A stretch of DNA of 52,740 nucleotides from Pseudomonas fluorescens. Lineage in GTDB: Bacteria > Pseudomonadota > Gammaproteobacteria > Pseudomonadales > Pseudomonadaceae. The translations under genes and the position numbers were made by a program. Of the stretch, positions 18,318-25,869 are shown piece after piece. The notes beneath the pieces were generated by a model, which was given only the letters and a program-made list of their open reading frames with translations, was not told where the DNA came from and made no database searches. The first letter of the stretch is position 1. Every line of letters begins with the position of its first letter. The stretch spans positions 1 to 52,740 of the forward strand of contig NZ_JAGGOF010000082.1 in the NCBI RefSeq assembly GCF_018614775.1. Direction: 5' to 3'.

Positions 18318-18512
18318 CGGGCGGCTCCTGAAATGAATTTCAGCAGGAGTCTATGGCAACAATCGGGTGTCGATTCGTGCGTTTTAGTCAAATCAGTTTT
18401 GCCGTCGTGGGGCTTATTCCGTGCGAGGCGCATCGGTAGTCTGCCGCCATCATTTCAACCTTTCCATTTGGCAGCCTCCGGGCTCATGCCGTGGAATCCG
18501 ATGAGGCACTCC

Positions 18513-19103
18513 ATGAAAAAAGTCCTGTTGCTCAACGGTGGCAAACAATTCGCCCACTCCGACGGTCGCTACAACACGACCCTCCACGACACGGCAGTCA
18601 GTGTGCTGGACCGTGGCGGTTTAGATGTGAAGACCACCTTCATCGACGGCGGCTACGACAGCAAGGAAGAAGTCGCCAAGTTCCTCTGGGCCGACGTGAT
18701 CATTTACCAGATGCCTGGCTGGTGGATGGGCGCGCCGTGGACAGTGAAGAAATACATCGACGAAGTGTTCACCGAGGGCCATGGCAGCCTTTATGCCAGC
18801 GACGGTCGCACCCGTTCCGATGCTTCGCAGAAATACGGCAGCGGTGGGCTGGTGCAGGGCAAGCAATACATGTTGTCCCTGACCTGGAACGCCCCGCAGC
18901 AGGCCTTTGACGACCCGACCGATTTCTTCGAAGCCAAGGGCGTGGACGCGGTGTACTTCCCGTTCCACAAGGCCAACCAGTTTCTCGGGATGACGGGGCT
19001 GCCGACGTTCCTGTGCGTGGACGTGATGAAGCGTCCGAACATCGAAGCGGATGTGGCGCGTTATGAGCAGCATCTGATCGAGGTGTTCGGCCTTTTGCGG
19101 TAA
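18513..19103 (+). CDS. mdaB: NAD(P)H-dependent quinone oxidoreductase, MdaB-like
   Basis: This 196-residue flavodoxin-fold protein is expected to be a cytosolic FAD-dependent enzyme that reduces quinones by two electrons and so avoids semiquinone radicals. It starts with the flavin-binding region KKVLLLNGGKQFAHSDGRYN, followed by the family motif VIIYQMPGWWMGAPWTVKKY, YMLSLTWNAPQQAF, and FLGMTGLPTFLCVDVMK. Length fits MdaB (about 195 aa). GAGG at 18503-18506 serves the ATG at 18513. A LysR gene follows in the same direction after 71 bp, and an ABM monooxygenase lies divergent upstream. Confidence 0.9.
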   Translation: MKKVLLLNGGKQFAHSDGRYNTTLHDTAVSVLDRGGLDVKTTFIDGGYDSKEEVAKFLWADVIIYQMPGWWMGAPWTVKKYIDEVFTEGHGSLYASDGRTRSDASQKYGSGGLVQGKQYMLSLTWNAPQQAFDDPTDFFEAKGVDAVYFPFHKANQFLGMTGLPTFLCVDVMKRPNIEADVARYEQHLIEVFGLLR

Positions 19104-19174
19104 CCCGGCTACTATCGGGATTTACTGAAGGCGACGATGCCTGTGGCGAGCGTGCATGTCATGAGAGGACATCT

Positions 19175-20092
19175 GTGAAAGCCAGATCCGACGAATTGCA
19201 GATCTTCGTCTGCGTGATCGAGTGCGGGTCCATCTCGGCCGCCGCCGAGCAGGTCGGGCAAACGCCGTCGGCGGTCAGCCGCACGTTGTCGCGCCTGGAG
19301 GCCAAGCTCGAGACCACGCTGATCAATCGCACCACGCGGCGCATGGACCTGACCGAGGAGGGCAAGTATTTTTTCGAACAGGCCAAGGGCATCCTCGACC
19401 AGATGGATGAGCTGGAAGAGCGCCTGTCATCGCGCCAGAAAAACCCCGCCGGGCGGCTACGAATCAACGCTGCATCGCCGTTCATGCTGCACGCCATCGT
19501 CCCTCACGTCGAAGAGTTCCGCAGGCTCTACCCGGACATCCAGCTGGAACTCAACAGCAACGACTTGATTATCGATCTGCTGGAGCAGAGCACGGACATC
19601 GCCATTCGCATCGGCACCCTCACCGACTCGACGCTTCACGCCCGTTCCCTGGGTTGCAGCCCGTTGCACATCCTGGCGAGCCCGGCGTACCTGAAGCAGC
19701 ACGGGGCACCCACCAGCGTCGCCGAGCTGGCAGACCACGCACTCTTGGGTTTTGCCCAGAACGACGGGCTCAACCAGTGGCCGCTGCGCCATGTCCACGG
19801 CGACCGCTGGCCGATCCAGCCGGTCATCAGCGCCTCCAGCGGCGAGACCGTGCGGCACTTGGCGCTGCAAGGCCAGGGCATTGCCTGCCTGTCGGACTTC
19901 ATGACCCGTGACGACATCCATACCGGTCGGCTGAAGGTGTTGCTGGCGGATGCCAACAGCGGCTACCGCCAGCCGATCAATGCGGTGTACTACCGCAACT
20001 CCCAGCTGGCACTGCGAATCCAGTGCTTCCTCGACTTCATCCAGGGCAAACTTGCCGAGTACGCCTCGCGGGAATTCCACGCGCATTCGTGA
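19175..20092 (+). CDS. LysR-family transcriptional regulator
   Basis: This 305-residue LysR-type protein has an N-terminal helix-turn-helix (ELQIFVCVIECGSISAAAEQ, SAVSRTLSRLEAKLETTLINR) and an effector domain of the DsdC/CrgA-like class (GRLRINAASPFMLHAIVPHV, DIAIRIGTLTDSTLHARSLG). It starts with GTG at 19175, preceded by GAGAGGA at the right distance. It lies downstream of mdaB in the same orientation and may control it. A strong hairpin terminator follows the stop. Confidence 0.9.
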   Translation: MKARSDELQIFVCVIECGSISAAAEQVGQTPSAVSRTLSRLEAKLETTLINRTTRRMDLTEEGKYFFEQAKGILDQMDELEERLSSRQKNPAGRLRINAASPFMLHAIVPHVEEFRRLYPDIQLELNSNDLIIDLLEQSTDIAIRIGTLTDSTLHARSLGCSPLHILASPAYLKQHGAPTSVAELADHALLGFAQNDGLNQWPLRHVHGDRWPIQPVISASSGETVRHLALQGQGIACLSDFMTRDDIHTGRLKVLLADANSGYRQPINAVYYRNSQLALRIQCFLDFIQGKLAEYASREFHAHS

Positions 20093-20096
20093 CTTA

Positions 20097-20135
20097 CCCT
20101 GTGGGAGCGGGCAAGCCCGCTCCCACAGGGTTTTG
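20097..20135 (+). terminator. hairpin terminator, REP-derived
   Basis: A perfect hairpin of 17 bp (ACCCTGTGGGAGCGGGC, AA, and its complement) is followed by TTTTG. The arm is the outer half of the local REP sequence. It ends the LysR transcript 5 bp after its stop codon and separates it from the convergent SulP gene. Confidence 0.85.
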
Positions 20136-20149
20136 TGAAGGCATGGAAA

Positions 20150-21595
20150 TCAGTCGTGGTGCACGCCGGCGCGCTTGAGCATCTGCTTGCAGCGCTCGGA
20201 CAGGTGGAACACCCGCAGGTGCTTGCCGGCCTTGCTGTAGCGTTCGCGCAGGGTTTTCAGGGCGGCGATGGCCGAGTAGTCGACGAAGCTCAAGTGGCGG
20301 CAGTCCAGGGTGACCTGGGCCGGGTCGTTGGCCGGGTCGAACTGGTTGAGGAATGGCGTGGTCGAGGCGAAGAACAGCGTGCCATGCAGCCGGTAGAGTT
20401 TGCTGCCGTCGGCCTCCAGGTGCGTGTCGGCGTACAGCTCCCGAGCCTGTTGCCAGGCGAAGTTGAGCGCCGCGACGATGATCCCGCAGAGCACCGCCAC
20501 CGCCAGGTCGGTGAATACGGTGATGATGGTTACGGCAATGATCACCAGCACGTCATTGACCGGTACCTTGTTGATCACCCGCAACGAGGCCCAGGCAAAC
20601 GTCTGCTGCGACACCACGAACATCACCCCCACCAGCGCGGCAAGCGGAATGCGCTCGATCAGCGGCGACAGGAACAGCACGAACAGCAACACCATCACCC
20701 CGGCCACCACACCGGACAAACGCCCGCGTCCGCCGGAGCTGAGGTTGATCACCGTCTGGCCGATCATTGCGCAACCGCCCATGCCGCCGAACAGGCCCGA
20801 GACGATATTCGACGCGCCCAACGCCACGCATTCACGGTCCGGATAGCCGCGGCTCTCGGTGATTTCGTCGGTCAGGTTCAGGGTCAGCAGGGTTTCCAGC
20901 AAACCCACCATCGCCATGATCACCGCATAGGGCGCCACGATCTGCAGGGTCTCCAGGTTCCAGGGAATGTCCGGCAGGGCGAGGCTCGGCAACCCGCCGG
21001 CAATGTGGGCCATGTCGCCCAGGGTCCGGGTGGGCAGGCCGAGCAGGTACACTGCCAGGCCGACGCCGAGGATCGCCACCAGGGCCGGTGGCACGCTGCG
21101 GGTCAGGCGCGGTAGCAGGTAGACGATGGCCATGGTCAGCGCCACCAGGCCGGCCATCAGGTACAGCGGCCCGCCGCTCAGCCAGGCTTCGCCATTCTTG
21201 AAATGCTCCAATTGGGCCAGCGCAATCACAATCGCCAGGCCGTTGACGAAGCCGAGCATCACCGGGTGCGGCACCATGCGTATCAACTTGCCCAGCCGCA
21301 GCAACCCGAACGCCACCATGATCAATCCGCCCAACAACACCGTCGCCAGCAGGTACTGCACGCCGTGCTGCACCACCAGCGCGACAATCACCACCGCCAT
21401 CGATCCCGCCGCGCCGGACACCATGCCCGGCCGACCGCCGAACAGGGCCGTCAAGGTGCAGATGATGAAGGCGCCGTAAAGGCCCATCAGCGGGTTGAGG
21501 TGGGCCACCAGGGCGAAGGCAATGCATTCGGGGAGCAAGGCGAAAGACGTAGTGAGGCCGGCGAGGACGTCGGCGCGAAGGCGTGCTGGTTTCAT
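20150..21595 (-). CDS. SulP/SLC26 family anion permease with STAS domain
   Basis: This 481-residue inner-membrane transporter has about 10-12 hydrophobic helices. They include the N-terminal SulP segment DVLAGLTTSFALLPECIAFALVA (split here at residues 9-31), the glycine-rich GGRPGMVSGAAGSMAVVIVAL and the signature GLFGGMGGCAMIGQTVINLSSGG (split at roughly residues 270-292). A C-terminal STAS domain carries VTLDCRHLSFVDYSAIAAL. SulP proteins carry sulfate, bicarbonate or dicarboxylates; the protein is shorter than typical sulfate permeases (about 550-600 aa), and the substrate is not evident. It is a single gene between a LysR gene and a REPIN. Confidence 0.88.
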   Translation of the reverse strand: MKPARLRADVLAGLTTSFALLPECIAFALVAHLNPLMGLYGAFIICTLTALFGGRPGMVSGAAGSMAVVIVALVVQHGVQYLLATVLLGGLIMVAFGLLRLGKLIRMVPHPVMLGFVNGLAIVIALAQLEHFKNGEAWLSGGPLYLMAGLVALTMAIVYLLPRLTRSVPPALVAILGVGLAVYLLGLPTRTLGDMAHIAGGLPSLALPDIPWNLETLQIVAPYAVIMAMVGLLETLLTLNLTDEITESRGYPDRECVALGASNIVSGLFGGMGGCAMIGQTVINLSSGGRGRLSGVVAGVMVLLFVLFLSPLIERIPLAALVGVMFVVSQQTFAWASLRVINKVPVNDVLVIIAVTIITVFTDLAVAVLCGIIVAALNFAWQQARELYADTHLEADGSKLYRLHGTLFFASTTPFLNQFDPANDPAQVTLDCRHLSFVDYSAIAALKTLRERYSKAGKHLRVFHLSERCKQMLKRAGVHHD

Positions 21596-21674
21596 GGTTT
21601 ACCTGACAGGGCCCCGGTTGAGGGGGCCGGGGGAACATGGTGCAAAAGCAGAAGGCGATAGTACGGAAATTCCA

Positions 21675-21766
21675 CTGTGGGAGCGAGCCTGCTCGCGATG
21701 GCGCCTGGTCAATCGGCATGGAGAGGTGACTGACACGTCGCTATCGCGAGCAGGCTCGCTCCCACA
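21675..21766. repeat. REPIN (inverted pair of REP palindromes)
   Basis: The left copy GTGGGAGCGAGCCTGCTCGC and its inverted right copy GCGAGCAGGCTCGCTCCCAC flank about 45 bp. The core is GAGCGAGCCTGCTCGC rather than the GAGCGGGCTTGCTCGC of the copy at 17 kb, so it belongs to a different REP subfamily. It matches the copy at 40.6 kb. It lies upstream of the SulP gene and the GntP operon. Confidence 0.9.
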
Positions 21767-21865
21767 AAGCCGGTGCCAGGGGATGAAAATTTGTTGTGGG
21801 ATTTTCATCGGCGCTGCTTCGCAATGCCCGTCAGCGACACGTCTTGTCCGTGCACGAAATTTACT

Positions 21866-21920
21866 TTCAAAACGTTTGAAGATTATTCCTTGAAATGATT
21901 TATGAGTTTCACAACTCATA
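21866..21920 (+). promoter_or_regulatory. operator region upstream of the GntP-RpiR-deacylase operon
   Basis: Two inverted repeats lie in the 80 bp before the transporter gene: TTCAAA-ACG-TTTGAA at 21866-21880, and the perfect TATGAGTTTCACAACTCATA at 21901-21920 (8-bp arms, 4-bp centre). The second is 17 bp before the ribosome-binding site AAGGAG, where a bound repressor would block transcription. The RpiR protein encoded in the same operon is the obvious candidate ligand, but this is inference. Confidence 0.55.
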
Positions 21921-21947
21921 GACGTGACCCTGTTCAAGGAGTACCGC

Positions 21948-23297
21948 ATGGCCCCTGCTTTCGGATATTGGCTGTTGGTCTACGCGGCCATCGCCATCAT
22001 TGCGTTGATCGTGTTGATCGCCCGTTACCGGCTCAACCCGTTCATTGTCATCACGCTGGTGTCCATCGGCCTGGCGCTGCTCGCCGGGATGCCGCCGTCG
22101 GGCGTGGTGGGGGCGTACGAGGCCGGGGTGGGCAAGACGCTGGGGCACATTGCGCTGGTGGTGGCCCTGGGCACGATGCTCGGCAAAATGATGGCCGAGT
22201 CCGGCGGGGCCGAGCGGATGGCACAGACGCTGATCGAGCGTTTCGGCGAGCGCAACGCCCATTGGGCGATGGTGTGCATCGCTTTCCTGGTCGGGCTGCC
22301 GTTGTTCTTCGAAGTCGGTTTTGTACTGTTGGTGCCCATCGCGTTCACCATCGCCCGGCGCGTGGGCGTGTCGATCCTGATGGTCGGGCTGCCGATGGTC
22401 GCCGGGCTCTCGGTGGTCCATGCCCTGGTGCCGCCGCACCCGGCGGCGATGCTGGCGGTGCAGGCATTCCAGGCCTCGGTGGGCCAGACTTTGCTGTACG
22501 CGATCCTGGTCGGCATCCCCACCGCGATCATCGCCGGCCCGCTGTACGCTAAATTCATCGTGCCGCGCATCCAGCTGCCGGCGCAAAACCCGCTGGAGCG
22601 GCAGTTTCTCGAGCGCGAACCCCGCGCGCGGTTGCCGGGGTTCGGCATCACGCTGGGGACCATCCTGCTGCCGGTGGTCCTGATGCTGATCGGCGGCTGG
22701 GCCAACCTGATCTCCACGCCCGGCAGCGGTTTCAATCAGTTCCTGTTGTTCATCGGCAACTCGGTGATCGCCCTGCTGCTGGCCACCGTCCTCAGCTTCT
22801 GGACGCTCGGCCTGGCCCAGGGCTTCAACCGTGAGTCGATTTTGAAGTTCACCAACGAATGCCTGGCTCCCACAGCCAGCATCACGTTGCTGGTGGGCGC
22901 CGGTGGCGGTTTGAACCGGATCCTGGTGGACGCCGGGGTGACCCAGCAGATCGTCGGCCTGGCCCAGGCATTCCAATTGTCGCCGCTGGTCATGGGCTGG
23001 CTGTTCGCGGCCCTGATGCGCGTCGCCACGGGCTCGGCCACGGTGGCGATGACCACGGCGTCGGGCATCGTCGCGCCCGTGGCGATCGGCCTGGGCTACC
23101 CCCATCCCGAGTTGCTGGTGCTGGCCACCGGGGCCGGGTCAGTGATCTTTTCCCACGTCAACGACGGTGGCTTCTGGCTGATCAAGGAATACTTCAATAT
23201 GACCGTTGCCCAGACCTTCAAGACCTGGACCGTGCTCGAAACCCTGATTTCCGTGGTCGCCTTCGGCCTGACCCTCGGGCTCGCGCGTTTGCTCTGA
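21948..23297 (+). CDS. GntP-family permease (gluconate / D-serine transporter type)
   Basis: This 449-residue inner-membrane protein of the GntP family belongs with the gluconate permeases GntT/GntU and the D-serine permease DsdX. It has about 12-13 helices and the family segments GLPLFFEVGFVLLVPIAF, PHPAAMLAV, LLVGAGGGLNRIL, RVATGSATVAMTT and FSHVNDGGFWLIKEYF. The start at 21948 has AAGGAG at 21937-21942; an upstream TTG-type reading is unlikely. It is followed by an RpiR regulator and an N-acyl-D-amino-acid deacylase, which suggests import of D-amino acids or N-acyl-D-amino acids rather than gluconate. Confidence 0.92.
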   Translation: MAPAFGYWLLVYAAIAIIALIVLIARYRLNPFIVITLVSIGLALLAGMPPSGVVGAYEAGVGKTLGHIALVVALGTMLGKMMAESGGAERMAQTLIERFGERNAHWAMVCIAFLVGLPLFFEVGFVLLVPIAFTIARRVGVSILMVGLPMVAGLSVVHALVPPHPAAMLAVQAFQASVGQTLLYAILVGIPTAIIAGPLYAKFIVPRIQLPAQNPLERQFLEREPRARLPGFGITLGTILLPVVLMLIGGWANLISTPGSGFNQFLLFIGNSVIALLLATVLSFWTLGLAQGFNRESILKFTNECLAPTASITLLVGAGGGLNRILVDAGVTQQIVGLAQAFQLSPLVMGWLFAALMRVATGSATVAMTTASGIVAPVAIGLGYPHPELLVLATGAGSVIFSHVNDGGFWLIKEYFNMTVAQTFKTWTVLETLISVVAFGLTLGLARLL

Positions 23298-23323
23298 GCG
23301 CAATCCACCCCACAGGAGCCGTC

Positions 23324-24184
23324 ATGGACATCCTCTACCAGATCCGCGCCCGTCAGGATTCCTTCAGCGCCGGCGAAGGAAGAATCGCCCGGCTGATGCT
23401 CGACGACGTCGGGTTTGCCGCCTCCGCCAGCCTCGATGAGCTGGCCCAGCGGGCCGAAGTCAGCAGCGCCACCTTGTCGCGCTTTGCCCGCACCGTCGGC
23501 TGTCGCGACCTGCGCGACCTGCGCTTGCAACTGGCCCAGGCCAGCGGCGTCGGCAGCCGGTTCCTCGACCCGGCAGGCGCGCCCGAGCAATCGGCGTTTT
23601 ACGGGCAGATCGTCGGTGATATCGAATCCACCTTGCGCCAGCATCTGTCGGCGTTCGAAGAGACGCGGTTCACCGATGCCGTGCGGATGCTTGGCAAGGC
23701 ACGGATGATCCATGCGTTCGGGCTCGGTGGTTGGTCGGCATTGTGCGGCGAAGAGTTGCAAGTGCGGCTGGTGCGCTTCGGCTACCCGATCGCCGCGTGC
23801 CGCGACCCGGTGATGATGCGCATCACCGCCACTTCGCTGAGCGAGGCGCATGTGGTGATCGCCTGCTCCCTCACCGGTATCACCCCGGAACTGCTCAATG
23901 CCGTTGAGCTGGCCCGCAGTTACGGCGCGGCAATCCTGGCGATCACCCGGGCCGACTCGCCGCTGGCCCGACTGGCCGATGTGGTATTGCCCCTGCAAGG
24001 CGCTGAAACCTCGTTCATCTACAAACCCACGGCGGCGCGCTACGGCATGCTGCTGGCCGTCGACGTGCTCGCCACCGAGCTTGCGCTGGCCAATCCCGAA
24101 GACAATCAAGAACGCCTGCGACGAGTCAAACTCGCCCTGGACGATTACCGCGGCGGCGACGATCAGCTGCCGCTGGGAGACTGA
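23324..24184 (+). CDS. RpiR-family transcriptional regulator
   Basis: This 286-residue regulator has an N-terminal RpiR helix-turn-helix (GEGRIARLMLDD, SLDELAQRAEVSSATLSRFA, GCRDLRDLRLQLAQ) and a C-terminal SIS domain (AHVVIACSLTGITPELLNAV, GAAILAITRADSPLARLADV) that usually binds a phosphosugar or related ligand. AGGAG lies about 6 bases before the ATG. It lies 26 bp after the transporter and 1 bp before the deacylase gene, so all three are likely cotranscribed, and it probably autoregulates the operon. Confidence 0.92.
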   Translation: MDILYQIRARQDSFSAGEGRIARLMLDDVGFAASASLDELAQRAEVSSATLSRFARTVGCRDLRDLRLQLAQASGVGSRFLDPAGAPEQSAFYGQIVGDIESTLRQHLSAFEETRFTDAVRMLGKARMIHAFGLGGWSALCGEELQVRLVRFGYPIAACRDPVMMRITATSLSEAHVVIACSLTGITPELLNAVELARSYGAAILAITRADSPLARLADVVLPLQGAETSFIYKPTAARYGMLLAVDVLATELALANPEDNQERLRRVKLALDDYRGGDDQLPLGD

Positions 24185-24185
24185 C

Positions 24186-25658
24186 ATGCTCTACGACACG
24201 CTTATCCGCAACGCGCGGGTGATCGATGGCACCAATACGCCCGGCTACACCGCCGATGTCGCGATTCGCGCCGGGCGCATCGAGCGCATTGGCGATCTCG
24301 GCAATGCACGGGCAGTTGCCGAAATCGACGCCGCCGGCCGCGTGCTGGCGCCGGGTTTCATCGATGTGCACACCCACGACGACACGGTGGTGATTCGCCA
24401 ACCGCAGATGCTGCCCAAGCTCAGCCAGGGCGTGACCACGGTGATCGTCGGCAACTGCGGCATCAGCGCTTCGCCAGTGCGCCTGCGGGGCGATCCGCCC
24501 GACCCGATGAACCTGCTCGGCGCGGCCCAGGCGTTCGTGTACCCACGCTTCAGCGATTATCGTGGCGCGGTGGAGGCGGCGGCACCGGCGGTCAACGTCG
24601 CCGCGCTGGTGGGCCACACCGCGCTGCGCAGCAACCACATGGACGATTTGTTGCGCACCGCCAGTGTGGGAGAAATCGCCGCCATGCGTCAGCAGTTGCG
24701 TGAGAGCCTGGAGGACGGTGCACTGGGGTTGTCCACCGGCCTGGCCTACGCCAACGCGTTTTGCGCATCCACCGACGAAGTCATGCAACTGACCGAAGCG
24801 TTGAGTGGGTTCGGTGCGGTCTACACCACGCACCTGCGCAGCGAATTCGAACCGGTGCTCGAAGCCATGGCCGAGGCTTTCCAGATTGGCCGTCACGCCC
24901 AGAGTCCAGTGATCATTTCCCACCTCAAATGTGCCGGCACCGGTAACTGGGGGCGCAGTCCGCAAGTGCTCGCGGCGCTGGAAGACGCTGCGAAGAACCA
25001 CCCGGTCGGCTGTGACTGTTACCCCTACGCGGCCAGCTCTTCGACGCTGGATCTCAAGCAAGTGACCGATGCCCATCGCATCACCATCACCTGGTCGACG
25101 CCGCATCCCTCAGCGGGCGGTCGCGACCTGGCCGACATCGCCGGCGAATGGGGCGTGTCGCTGTTGGAAGCAGCCGTGCGCCTGCAACCGGCCGGCGCGG
25201 TGTACTACGGCATGGACGAAGGCGATGTCAGACGCATCCTCGCCCACCCGCTGTCCATGGTCGGCTCTGACGGGTTGCCCGAAGACCCGTTTCCCCATCC
25301 GCGCTTGTGGGGCGCTTTCCCGCGGGTACTTGGACATTTCAGTCGAGACGTCGGGCTGTTTGCGCTGCACACCGCCGTGCACAAAATGACCGGTCTTTCC
25401 GCGTCGCGCTTCGGCCTGAAAGAGCGCGGTGAAATCCGTGAAGGACATTGGGCGGACCTGGTGCTGTTCAACCCGCACACTGTTCGTGACGTGGCCGATT
25501 TCAACGCGCCGCAACGGGCCGCCGAAGGCATCGATGGGGTGTGGGTCAATGGTGTCCTGAGCTACAGCGAGGGGCAGGCGAATGGGCGCAGGGGAGGACG
25601 GTTCCTGGCGCGCCAAGGTGATCTGCGTCTTGGATTCGGTTCTGTACACGACGTTTGA
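24186..25658 (+). CDS. N-acyl-D-amino-acid deacylase (D-aminoacylase)
   Basis: This zinc amidohydrolase hydrolyses N-acyl-D-amino acids to D-amino acid and carboxylate. The 490-residue protein has the metal-binding HTHDD motif (H62 and H64), VGNCGIS with the family's metal-ligand cysteine, GHTALR, THLRSE, SHLKCAG and the late aspartate in MVGSDGLPEDPFPHPR. The C-terminus has the typical KERGEIREGHWADLVLFNP segment. It starts 1 bp after the RpiR stop with GGGAGA just upstream. It is the enzyme of the permease-regulator-deacylase operon, in which imported N-acyl-D-amino acids would be cleaved. Confidence 0.92.
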   Translation: MLYDTLIRNARVIDGTNTPGYTADVAIRAGRIERIGDLGNARAVAEIDAAGRVLAPGFIDVHTHDDTVVIRQPQMLPKLSQGVTTVIVGNCGISASPVRLRGDPPDPMNLLGAAQAFVYPRFSDYRGAVEAAAPAVNVAALVGHTALRSNHMDDLLRTASVGEIAAMRQQLRESLEDGALGLSTGLAYANAFCASTDEVMQLTEALSGFGAVYTTHLRSEFEPVLEAMAEAFQIGRHAQSPVIISHLKCAGTGNWGRSPQVLAALEDAAKNHPVGCDCYPYAASSSTLDLKQVTDAHRITITWSTPHPSAGGRDLADIAGEWGVSLLEAAVRLQPAGAVYYGMDEGDVRRILAHPLSMVGSDGLPEDPFPHPRLWGAFPRVLGHFSRDVGLFALHTAVHKMTGLSASRFGLKERGEIREGHWADLVLFNPHTVRDVADFNAPQRAAEGIDGVWVNGVLSYSEGQANGRRGGRFLARQGDLRLGFGSVHDV

Positions 25659-25667
25659 GAGGCGTGA

Positions 25668-25817
25668 AAAAACCAAGCGTTCCAGGCACAACTGCTCGCC
25701 AAGTCGTACACCTTCGCCCGGCCACAGATCCAGGCCATGCCCTGGGGAAGCCAGGACATGACCATCACTGATCCATTCGGTAATCGGCTGGTGTTTACTG
25801 ATGCGATCAGTGCCTGA
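25668..25817 (+). pseudogene. 3' remnant of a glyoxalase/bleomycin-resistance (VOC) family gene
   Basis: The plus strand here has 49 sense codons ending in TGA at 25815-25817, with no start codon in a sensible place and a TGA just before it. The translation includes LLAKSYTFARPQ, MPWGSQDM and TITDPFGNRLVF, which is the characteristic C-terminus of small VOC-fold proteins (about 120-130 aa when intact). Roughly the first 70 residues are missing. It lies between the deacylase gene and the end of the Tc toxin operon and is probably a scar of the event that brought in or rearranged the toxin genes. Confidence 0.75.
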
Positions 25818-25869
25818 ACCCGTGCTGCGGAGCAGATGCCCGGACACCGATCCCCCATTGTCGTGAATG

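Noticed and set aside
22859..24184. Longer reading of the RpiR gene starting at 22859 within the permease gene
   Set aside because: The added N-terminus overlaps the permease in another frame and is Arg/Gly-rich; the ATG at 23324 has AGGAG and starts at the family's normal N-terminus.
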